5,073 nucleotides of DNA from Hyphomicrobiales bacterium (GTDB lineage: Bacteria > Pseudomonadota > Alphaproteobacteria > Rhizobiales > Beijerinckiaceae): contig JAQGKN010000515.1 in NCBI GenBank assembly GCA_028290085.1, positions 1 through 5,073 of the forward strand, read 5' to 3'. The position numbers and the translations under genes are program-made. The notes beneath the pieces were generated by a model that had not been told where the DNA came from, did no database searches, and saw nothing but the letters and a program-made list of their open reading frames with translations. Below, one piece after another: positions 1 through 5,073 of the stretch; within the stretch, counting starts at the first letter, position 1, and the number at the start of each line of letters is the position of its first letter.

Positions 1-925
1 CCTTGTCGAGTGCAAGTGCTGCTTCCGTTACATTGTCACGAGCCTGCGCATCGCTGAGAAAGGCTTCGGAGCGCGTGCTCGTCCATTTCACGGGACGACC
101 CACGAGCTTGGAGGCGAGCAGCACGAGGCCGACTTCGTTGTAGACGCCCGACTTCATGCCGAAACTGCCACCGATGTCGCCTGCGATCACATGCAGCTTG
201 CTTTCGGGAATGCGCAGCACACGTGCGAGCTGTCCGCGATAATGGATCGCGCGCTGCAGCGTTGTGTGGATCGTGTAGCGGTCGGCTGCGGCATCATATT
301 GGCCAACGCAGGCGCGTGGCTCCATGGTTGCGGCGGTGACGCGGTTGATGACGAATTTATGCCGAATGATGTGGTCGGCCTTGGCGAAGGCCTCTTCGGT
401 CTTGGCCTTGTCGCCTTCCAGATGCACGAATGAAATGTTGTTGGGGCAATCGTCCCAGACGAGTGGCTTGCCCTCGTCTACGGCCTCGCCGGTGACGGTG
501 TTGGCGGGCAGCTGCTCATAAGTGACGTCGATCATCTCGGCGGCATCGAGGGCCTGGAACCGCGTCTCCGCGACGATGAAGGCGACGTAATCGCCGACCC
601 AACGCACCTTGTCCTGCACCAGCGCGGGGAAGCGAGGACTGTACATGGGTGAACCATCGCGCTTCTTGCGGCCCTTGGCGACAGGCAGGTCGGCGAAGCC
701 CGATTCCGCCCAATCCTTGCCGGTCAGCACGGCCAGCACGCCTGGGGCGGCCAAGGCGCGGCTGGTGTCGATGTTCAGAACGCGGGCGTGGGCGTATTGC
801 GAGCGCAGGACGATGCCATGGACCATGTTGGGCAGGCCGAGATCATCGGCGAAACGTCCGCCACCGCGAATGAGCCGGGGATCCTCGAAACGTGGAACTG
901 CCTGTCCGAGCGCAAATTCACCCAT
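1..925 (-). CDS. Molybdopterin-binding large subunit of a xanthine dehydrogenase/CoxL-family molybdenum hydroxylase (5' part, 3' end outside window)
   Basis: The reading frame stays open from an ATG at 925 to the left edge (308 codons); family members run to about 750-800 residues, so roughly the C-terminal 60% is missing. The family hydroxylates aldehydes, N-heterocycles, CO or aromatic CoA thioesters at a Mo-cytosine or Mo-pterin dinucleotide site, and works with FAD and 2Fe-2S subunits. Seen here: an N-terminal 'RFEDPRLIRGGGRFADD' opening and an a/b-hammerhead-like domain (about residues 15-130, with VRWVGDYVAFIVAE), then the start of the Mo-cofactor domain with MEPR at 201-204 and GGSFGMK at 252-258. 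Q224 lies 28 residues before that glycine loop, matching by eye the Gln that hydrogen-bonds the Mo oxo ligand in xanthine oxidase. The start is preceded by a purine-rich GGAAAAGAG. It is the last visible gene of the operon, 124 bases after the Rid gene. The active-site loop and catalytic Glu that would define the subtype lie outside, so the substrate is unknown. Family assignment is firm. Confidence 0.93.
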   Translation of the reverse strand, partial: MGEFALGQAVPRFEDPRLIRGGGRFADDLGLPNMVHGIVLRSQYAHARVLNIDTSRALAAPGVLAVLTGKDWAESGFADLPVAKGRKKRDGSPMYSPRFPALVQDKVRWVGDYVAFIVAETRFQALDAAEMIDVTYEQLPANTVTGEAVDEGKPLVWDDCPNNISFVHLEGDKAKTEEAFAKADHIIRHKFVINRVTAATMEPRACVGQYDAAADRYTIHTTLQRAIHYRGQLARVLRIPESKLHVIAGDIGGSFGMKSGVYNEVGLVLLASKLVGRPVKWTSTRSEAFLSDAQARDNVTEAALALDK

Positions 926-957
926 CTCTTTTCCATCCCCGCATGTTGTTGAGCATC

Positions 958-998
958 GGCCACGAGTCGGGCCGTGAAGGCCGCGTTGGCGACTGGCC
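958..998 (-). other. Imperfect stem-loop between the Rid and molybdenum hydroxylase genes
   Basis: Bases 958-962 (ggcca) pair with 994-998 (tggcc), 966-969 (gtcg) with 990-993 (cgac), and 970-973 (ggcc) with 979-982 (ggcc) around a 5-base loop. A 3-base bulge (963-965) and a 7-base bulge (983-989) interrupt the stem. No run of T follows on the minus strand, so it does not look like an intrinsic terminator. It would lie at the 5' end of a transcript from the possible promoter at 1030-1002, or between cistrons on a longer mRNA. Its role is unknown. Confidence 0.3.
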
Positions 999-1001
999 TC
1001 T

Positions 1002-1030
1002 TTTATCCCGCCTCTTAGACTTTTCTACAA
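1002..1030 (-). promoter_or_regulatory. Possible sigma-70-type promoter for the molybdenum hydroxylase gene
   Basis: On the minus strand a TTGTAG (1030-1025) is followed, after a spacer of exactly 17 bases, by GATAAA (1007-1002). The -35 matches TTGACA at three of six positions and the -10 matches TATAAT at four of six. It sits in the longest gap of the operon and would give a leader of about 70 bases before the ATG at 925. It could allow expression independent of the upstream genes, but the match is weak and could be chance in this locally AT-richer stretch. Confidence 0.28.
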
Positions 1031-1049
1031 GGCGTTTAGGGGTCGCAGG

Positions 1050-1736
1050 TCACGCCATGGCGGCGGTGACTTCGATCTCGATCCGCTTCTGCGGCGCCGA
1101 ATAGGCCTCGACACTGCTCAGCGTAAACGGGCAGGCGATTGTCCCGAAGGCAGCGTCGATCAAGGCACGTGCGTGCTGCGGATCTTCGCCCTTCGCGAGG
1201 AAAACGCTCATGAGCCGCGCGGCACCCAGATGCGTGCCGGCTTGTCGCAATGAACGCTCGACTGAGTTGCGTATTGTGTCGATCTGCATCGGCAGGCCCG
1301 GCGTGATGTCGGTGATGCCGGACAGGAAGACGAGCCCGTCGAGCATCACGAACATCGGCGGCGCAATCGCGGGTTCATATTCCCGCACGATCTTGCGCGC
1401 TTCCCCATGTCGCGGACGCATCGCCACGAGATCGATGCTCATGCGCGCATCGGGGCTCAAGCGTTCCGCGTCGCAGAAGCTCGAACTCGACCCGCGCAGC
1501 GTCCCCACCAGAAGAGCGCGGCGGCGGTCGCTGGCACGGCTTCGCGCCTCGCGGTCGCGCGCGAAAAGACGGCTTCGAACGATGTGGCCGGACGAAAACC
1601 CGGCCGCCTCGATTTCAGCAATGGCCGTGGCGATGGCGCGGTCCGTTTCGTCTTCGAGCGAGCCTTCCGCATGACCGCTGACGGACACGTGGAAGAGATC
1701 GCGAGCGCCGAGGCTCGACCATTGCCGCTCGATCAT
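1050..1736 (-). CDS. Two-domain Rid (YjgF/YER057c/UK114) family protein
   Basis: A complete 228-residue cytoplasmic protein, about twice the size of a single Rid domain (near 110-130). The C-terminal half (about 120-228) is the clearer one: LVFLSGITD at 135-143, a helix with IRNSVERSLRQAG (155-167), ARLMSVFLA (173-181), and a closing strand KRIEIEVTA (217-225) like the KIEIEAIA ending of E. coli RidA. The N-terminal half (about 13-107) repeats the pattern more loosely: AIAEIEAAG (39-47), HIVRSRLFARD and MSIDLVAM. RidA deaminates reactive enamine/imine intermediates using an Arg (R105 in E. coli). By-eye alignment puts Ser (about 85) and Thr (about 205) at that place in the two halves, so imine deaminase activity is doubtful. 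Its ATG overlaps the receptor gene's stop as ATGA, with AAAGG seven bases upstream, indicating translational coupling. Other Rid-fold hydrolases of catabolic operons are a plausible alternative role. No specific function is claimed. Confidence 0.82.
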   Translation of the reverse strand: MIERQWSSLGARDLFHVSVSGHAEGSLEDETDRAIATAIAEIEAAGFSSGHIVRSRLFARDREARSRASDRRRALLVGTLRGSSSSFCDAERLSPDARMSIDLVAMRPRHGEARKIVREYEPAIAPPMFVMLDGLVFLSGITDITPGLPMQIDTIRNSVERSLRQAGTHLGAARLMSVFLAKGEDPQHARALIDAAFGTIACPFTLSSVEAYSAPQKRIEIEVTAAMA

Positions 1737-2830
1737 TTCTCAGCCTTTGTTGCGCCCTTGTCAGATCCGGGTGCAGTCACGAGGTCTCGGTCCTTGGGCT
1801 GCAGGGCGATTTTCACGCGCTCGCGGATTTCGGGTGGGGCGCCGATGAGATCCCGCACGGTGGCCTCTAGCTCGACCCCGGTCATGGTGTCGATTTCGGC
1901 CCGCTGGGCCGCCGCCGCTTCAATGAACTCGGGATCCTTCAGTGTCGCGTCGAAGGCCCTGCGAAGGGCTGCCAGGCGTTCCGGAGGGGTGCCCGGCGTC
2001 GTGGCGATGGGACGTCCCACACTCACGGCCTTGGCCATGAAAGTGGCCAGCGGACGTTCCTCCGGTTTCACGAGATCGATGATCAGCGGCACGTCCGGCA
2101 GGTCGGCCTCTTTCGTCAATCCGGCCTGGATCAGCGGCACGATCAGCTTGTCGCTGACATAGCGTGGCGAGTTGGCGCGGTAGCTCGCCCACGGGTTGGT
2201 GCCGCGTCCCTCGACCTCACCGCGCTCCATCGCCAGATCGACGTCGCGCCCATCGGGATAGCCCACGACGATCTTGAATTTCGTGCCGAGCACATTGTTG
2301 TAGAAGGCGGGCAATTGCGTCGAGATCGATCCTGCGCCGGTCGAGCCGATCAGCGTCTCGCGCTTCTGCGCATCGGCAAAGCTTTTCGTCTTCGACGTAT
2401 GCCACGCCACCGTCAGCTGATTGGACTTCGAGAGATTGCCAACCCAGCCGAATGTGCGCAGATCGGCCTTGAAGCTCGAATTGAGGCCCAAAGCCTGATC
2501 GACGACGAGGCCCTGACCCACCATGGTCAGGATGGTCCCGTCCTGAGGCGCAACCTGCGCCACGTAATTGGCCGCCACGATGCCGCCGCCGCCCGGCATG
2601 TTCACCGGCAAGATCGTCGGATTGCCGGGAATATGCTTGCCGATGAAACGCGCGAGCAGGCGCGAATATTGGTCGTATCCGCCGCCGACGCCCGTGCGGA
2701 TGATCATGCGCACGGTCTTGCCCGTGTAGAAATCAGCGACCGGATCGGCCATCGCGGGCGTAGTGCTCGCGAGAGCGGCCAGTGCGATTACGAGCACGCG
2801 CCTGTCTGCATGAAACAGAAGTTTCGCCAT
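1733..2830 (-). CDS. TctC-family (tripartite tricarboxylate transporter) periplasmic substrate-binding protein
   Basis: A 365-residue protein with a Sec signal peptide: positive start (K3, R10, R11), hydrophobic core VLVIALAALA (12-21) and an A-M-A cleavage site giving a mature protein from D29 (337 residues). Mature features match the Bug/TctC receptor family (PF03401): DFYTGKTVRMII near the start, GVGGGYDQYSRLLARFIGKHIPGNP (segments from 47), the NMPGGGG loop at 77-83, and late in the protein GRPIATTPGTPP (272-283) followed by LKDPEF (297-302), a usual family signature. Such receptors bind mostly carboxylated small molecules in a two-lobed fold. No TctA or TctB membrane subunit is in the window, which is common for the many 'orphan' receptors of proteobacteria. 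The last 20 or so residues are a charged, low-complexity tail rich in K, D and E. It lies 51 bases after the acyl-CoA dehydrogenase gene and overlaps the Rid gene by four bases, so co-transcription is likely. The ligand is unknown. Confidence 0.9.
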   Translation of the reverse strand: MAKLLFHADRRVLVIALAALASTTPAMADPVADFYTGKTVRMIIRTGVGGGYDQYSRLLARFIGKHIPGNPTILPVNMPGGGGIVAANYVAQVAPQDGTILTMVGQGLVVDQALGLNSSFKADLRTFGWVGNLSKSNQLTVAWHTSKTKSFADAQKRETLIGSTGAGSISTQLPAFYNNVLGTKFKIVVGYPDGRDVDLAMERGEVEGRGTNPWASYRANSPRYVSDKLIVPLIQAGLTKEADLPDVPLIIDLVKPEERPLATFMAKAVSVGRPIATTPGTPPERLAALRRAFDATLKDPEFIEAAAAQRAEIDTMTGVELEATVRDLIGAPPEIRERVKIALQPKDRDLVTAPGSDKGATKAEK

Positions 2831-2835
2831 GGTAT

Positions 2836-2841
2836 CCTCCC
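2836..2841 (-). promoter_or_regulatory. Strong Shine-Dalgarno site of the TctC-family gene
   Basis: The minus strand reads GGGAGG here, five bases before the ATG at 2830. It is a near-perfect anti-16S match, fixes the start of the receptor gene and suggests efficient independent translation initiation inside the operon, in contrast to the overlapping start of the next gene. Confidence 0.8.
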
Positions 2842-2845
2842 GGCC

Positions 2846-2866
2846 GGATCGATCTTGCGCCGATCC
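2846..2866 (-). other. Inverted repeat in the acyl-CoA dehydrogenase/receptor gap
   Basis: A perfect 6-base inverted repeat, ggatcg (2846-2851) and cgatcc (2861-2866), with a 9-base loop, lies in the 51-base gap, immediately upstream of the receptor's ribosome binding site. No T-run follows it on the minus strand, so termination is unlikely. An intercistronic mRNA hairpin that stabilises the downstream message, often seen before highly expressed binding-protein genes, is possible; a chance palindrome is also possible. Confidence 0.35.
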
Positions 2867-2881
2867 TTCAAAATTCAGGGC

Positions 2882-4033
2882 TCAATAAGCTTTCAACACG
2901 TGCCGGGCGATGACCATTTTCATCACCTCCGTCGCACCTTCGGTAATGCGATAGCTGCGCTGCTGCCGCCACATCTTCTCGATCGGCAAATCGGTGGTGA
3001 GGCCGATGCCGCCGTGGATCTGCATGCAGCGGTCGGCCACGCGGAAGGCCATCTCGTCGGCATTTGACTTCGAGATATAGGCGTCGACACGATTGTCCTC
3101 GCCCGCATCGAGCTTGCAGGCCGCTTCATAGACCATGAGTCGCGCGGCCTTCAGCTCGACGTAGGAATCCACCAGCATGAACTGGATGGCCTGCCGATCC
3201 GCCAGCGGCTTGCCGAAGGTGACGCGCTGCTTGGCATAGGACACGGCGAGTTCGAGGCATCGTTCGGCCACGCCCAGCGCTCGCGCGCCATGCTTGATGC
3301 GCCCGACCCCCAGCCACTTCTGCGCGAAACCAAAACCCTCGCCTTCCGCCCCGACGCGGTGGGTCGCGGGCACGCGCACATTGTCGAACACGATCTCGCA
3401 GGGCGCGTCGCCCATCATGGTTTGGTACTTGGTCGTGATTTTCACGCCGGGCGTGTTCATGTCCACGAGGAAGCACGAGATGCCGCCGCGCGAGCCCTTG
3501 GCGCGGTCGGTCGCCGCCATCACCTGCGCGAAGTCGGCCTTGTCGGCATGGCTGATATAGCGCTTCACGCCGTTGATGACGTAATCGTCGCCGTCGCGAA
3601 CGGCGGTCGTGCGCATCGAGCCGGGGTCGGAGCCCGCATCCGGCTCGGTCTGCGCGAAACAGGCGCGCTTTTCGCCGCGCAGGACGGGCAGGAGGTATTT
3701 CTCGCGCATCTCCCCTTCAAGCGAAAACAGGATGGCGCGCACGCTCGGCCCCATCATGCTCTCGCCGCGCGAGGGCAAAGCGATGGTGCGGGCGAGCTCC
3801 TCCCAGACGATCACGCGGGGCATGATGCCTAAGCCCGGCCCGCCGAATTCCTCCGGCACTTCCATCATCCAGATGCCGAGATCGTGTGCCCCGCGCTGGA
3901 ATTTCTCGCGCCACTCGGGCTTCAGCTCGTCATTCTCGAGCGTTTCCCGCTCGAACGGAATCATGCGCGAATCGACATAGCGGCGCACATTGTCCCGCAG
4001 CATCCGCAATTCTTCGGGCAGCGTGAAATCCAT
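2882..4033 (-). CDS. Acyl-CoA dehydrogenase family protein (FAD-dependent)
   Basis: A complete 383-residue cytoplasmic flavoprotein, typical family length (about 380-400). The family oxidises an acyl-CoA to the 2,3-enoyl-CoA and passes electrons to electron-transfer flavoprotein. All three domains are visible: N-terminal helical (1-120), middle beta domain with TEPDAGSD at 129-136 and INGVKRYIS at 153-161 (Tyr where many members have Trp), and C-terminal helical domain with KQRVTFGKP (268-276), QIHGGIG (338-344) and RITEGATEV (362-370). E365 matches by eye the catalytic base of medium-chain acyl-CoA dehydrogenase (E376). I chose the ATG at 4033 because GGGAGAGAG precedes it closely and family homology begins at MDFTLPEE; an in-frame ATG at 4084 would add 17 residues of unfamily-like sequence (MAQASAEPPQ...). 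It is the first gene of the leftward operon, divergent from the methyltransferase gene. Chain length or substrate class cannot be told by eye; a CaiA-like or branched/aromatic acyl-CoA role is possible. Confidence 0.95.
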   Translation of the reverse strand: MDFTLPEELRMLRDNVRRYVDSRMIPFERETLENDELKPEWREKFQRGAHDLGIWMMEVPEEFGGPGLGIMPRVIVWEELARTIALPSRGESMMGPSVRAILFSLEGEMREKYLLPVLRGEKRACFAQTEPDAGSDPGSMRTTAVRDGDDYVINGVKRYISHADKADFAQVMAATDRAKGSRGGISCFLVDMNTPGVKITTKYQTMMGDAPCEIVFDNVRVPATHRVGAEGEGFGFAQKWLGVGRIKHGARALGVAERCLELAVSYAKQRVTFGKPLADRQAIQFMLVDSYVELKAARLMVYEAACKLDAGEDNRVDAYISKSNADEMAFRVADRCMQIHGGIGLTTDLPIEKMWRQQRSYRITEGATEVMKMVIARHVLKAY

Positions 4034-4173
4034 GTCTCTCTCCCTGCGGCCCTCTTGCGGGGGCTCTGCGCTGGCTTGAGCCAACTTTGCGTCAGGATCG
4101 GGGATCGCGCGCGGGAATGCAAGGCCCGGGCATCTGCTGTAGGCTGCTCGGGCAAACCGGCATCGGGGGCCCT
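4034..4173. promoter_or_regulatory. Divergent intergenic region between the catabolic operon and the FkbM methyltransferase gene
   Basis: These 140 bases lie between two divergently read starts, so promoters for both genes are expected here. I found no convincing -35/-10 pair on either strand; on the minus strand TTGCAT is followed after 17 bases only by a poor GATCCT. A tandem repeat GGATCG-G-GGATCG (4095-4107, 7-base period) is the only regular structure seen and could be an operator half-site pair or chance. In-frame alternative ATGs of both neighbours (4084 minus, 4117 plus) also fall here. The assignment rests on gene orientation, not on recognised elements. Confidence 0.5.
4036..4045 (-). 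promoter_or_regulatory. Shine-Dalgarno site deciding the acyl-CoA dehydrogenase start
   Basis: The minus strand carries AGGGAGAGAG just upstream of the ATG at 4033. Placing the ribosome here supports the shorter 383-residue protein over the in-frame ATG at 4084, which lacks a comparable site. Confidence 0.65.
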
Positions 4174-5073
4174 ATGGATCTCTCCTACGCGCAGCATCTC
4201 GAGGATTATCATCTCGCCCAAGCCTTCGCCGGTCAGAGCGAGGGCTTCTATATTGATGTCGGCGCGGGCCATCCGGTGGCGGATAATGTCACCTGCTGGT
4301 TCTACCTCCAGGGCTGGCGGGGCCTTGTGATCGAGCCGCAGGCCGATCTCGCCGCGCTCTATGCCCACATCCGCCCACGCGATATCGCCATCGCCAGCCT
4401 CGTCGTCGAGCAGGAAGGCGAGGTGGATTTCCACGTCGTCGACCGGCTACACGGCTTCTCGACGGTCCATGCCGAGATCGCAGCCGGCGCGCAACAATTC
4501 GGCGCGGGCTACACGACGCGCCGCATGCCCATGACCACGCTGGCCGCGCTCGCGCGCGACTACGCCCTGCCGCGCGTCGACATCCTGAAGATCGATGTCG
4601 AGGGCGCCGAGGGCGATGTGCTCCAAGGCATCGACTGGGCGCGCCTGCGCCCGCGCGTGATCTTGCTTGAATCCGTCGCGCCGGGCAGCATGGCCGAGGC
4701 CCATCACGACTGGGAGCCGCTGCTTTTGGCGCAGGGCTACGAGTTCGTGCTGTACGAAGGGCTGAACCGCTTCTATGTGGCACGCGAGGAAGAGGCGTTA
4801 CGTGCCCGCTTTCCGCGAAAGGCGGAATGGCTGGTCGTGCCCCATCTCGGGCACACCAACCGCGCGCCCTTCCGGGAGGATCATCCCGACCACGCTTTCG
4901 CGCGCGACCTCGTCGGCTGCGTGTTCGCGGCCCTGCCGATGCTGGGCCGCGATCTCATCGTGGCCATGCTGACCGCGCGCATCCCGGCCGAGGAGCTTTC
5001 GCGCAAGCCGGATAAGGCTGCGCGTCAGGCCGTTCTCGACCGTCTCTTCCCCGGTGCGCCCTTCATGGAAGCA
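4174..5073 (+). CDS. FkbM-family SAM-dependent methyltransferase (3' end outside window)
   Basis: An open frame of 300 codons from the ATG at 4174 to the right edge without a stop. FkbM-type enzymes (Methyltransf_21) usually O-methylate sugars, polysaccharides or polyketides. The Rossmann-fold motifs are clear: FYIDVGAG at 25-32 (SAM-binding motif I), WRGLVIEPQ at 48-56 with acidic E54 at the end of strand two, and the diagnostic LKIDVEGAEGDVLQGIDW at 138-155, followed by RVILLES (161-167) and YEGLNRFYVA (194-203). The catalytic domain ends near residue 210. Residues 211-300 continue as a tail (VPHLGHTNRAPF, then alanine-rich helix-like sequence) that I do not recognise; the true C-terminus is unknown, so a second domain is possible. 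The start is preceded only by a GGGGG run; an in-frame ATG at 4117 would add 19 residues but lacks a better ribosome site. Orientation is opposite to the catabolic operon, so a separate role in surface glycan modification is likely (inference). Confidence 0.9.
   Translation, partial: MDLSYAQHLEDYHLAQAFAGQSEGFYIDVGAGHPVADNVTCWFYLQGWRGLVIEPQADLAALYAHIRPRDIAIASLVVEQEGEVDFHVVDRLHGFSTVHAEIAAGAQQFGAGYTTRRMPMTTLAALARDYALPRVDILKIDVEGAEGDVLQGIDWARLRPRVILLESVAPGSMAEAHHDWEPLLLAQGYEFVLYEGLNRFYVAREEEALRARFPRKAEWLVVPHLGHTNRAPFREDHPDHAFARDLVGCVFAALPMLGRDLIVAMLTARIPAEELSRKPDKAARQAVLDRLFPGAPFMEA

Noticed and set aside
958..998. Rho-independent terminator after the Rid gene
   Set aside because: The stem is interrupted by bulges and no T-run follows on the minus strand, so termination is not supported.
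1407..2162. A 251-codon open frame on the plus strand
   Set aside because: It lies antisense to the Rid and receptor genes, has no recognisable motif and is Ser/Arg/Ala-rich, as expected for shadow frames in GC-rich DNA.
2315..3067. A 250-codon open frame on the plus strand
   Set aside because: It spans the 3' end of the acyl-CoA dehydrogenase gene, the gap and the 5' half of the receptor gene in antisense; both of those have strong family signatures. Its Arg/His-rich composition is typical of a GC-rich antisense shadow.
3290..3832. A 180-codon open frame on the plus strand
   Set aside because: It is entirely antisense to conserved acyl-CoA dehydrogenase coding sequence, His/Ala-rich and without a domain.
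4031..4084. Longer N-terminus of the acyl-CoA dehydrogenase starting at 4084
   Set aside because: The added 17 residues do not resemble family N-termini, while a good ribosome binding site sits just before the ATG at 4033.
4117..4173. Upstream in-frame ATG for the methyltransferase gene
   Set aside because: It would add 19 residues including two adjacent cysteines with no family resemblance and no better ribosome site; kept only as an alternative start.
4289..4783. A 164-codon open frame on the minus strand
   Set aside because: It is antisense to the FkbM methyltransferase core, extremely Arg/Pro/Ala-rich and lacks any plausible domain.

Overview
The window is a GC-rich (roughly 60% or more by eye) bacterial segment with dense gene packing, short leader regions and long spurious antisense frames. 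The gene types suggest an alphaproteobacterium, probably of the Hyphomicrobiales (Bradyrhizobium, Bosea or Rhodopseudomonas-like): a TctC-type orphan solute receptor, a CoxL-like molybdenum hydroxylase, a catabolic acyl-CoA dehydrogenase and an FkbM methyltransferase. This is inference from gene content; no rRNA or other phylogenetic marker is present.

Layout. Four genes on the minus strand read leftward as one apparent operon: an acyl-CoA dehydrogenase (4033 to 2882), a TctC-family periplasmic receptor (2830 to 1733), a two-domain Rid (YjgF/YER057c/UK114) protein (1736 to 1050, overlapping the receptor stop by ATGA), and the N-terminal 308 codons of a molybdopterin-binding large subunit of the xanthine dehydrogenase/CO dehydrogenase family (925 to the left edge, 3' end missing). 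A 140-base divergent region (4034-4173) separates the operon from a plus-strand FkbM-family SAM methyltransferase gene (4174 to the right edge, 300 codons, 3' end missing).

How the genes may work together. The four minus-strand genes fit a peripheral catabolic module: a receptor that captures a small, probably carboxylated, compound in the periplasm; a molybdenum hydroxylase that could hydroxylate an aromatic, N-heterocyclic or aldehyde substrate; an acyl-CoA dehydrogenase for a CoA-thioester step; and a Rid protein that may remove or rearrange a reactive intermediate. The actual substrate cannot be read from this window. The receptor's membrane partners (TctA/TctB), the FAD and 2Fe-2S subunits of the hydroxylase, a CoA ligase or transferase, and a regulator are all absent here; some may lie beyond the left edge. 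The methyltransferase is probably functionally separate.

No RNA genes, mobile elements, CRISPR arrays or clear rho-independent terminators were seen. I found no convincing evidence of a new kind of system. The most worthwhile leads are the Rid protein lacking the usual catalytic arginine and the unassigned substrate of this operon.
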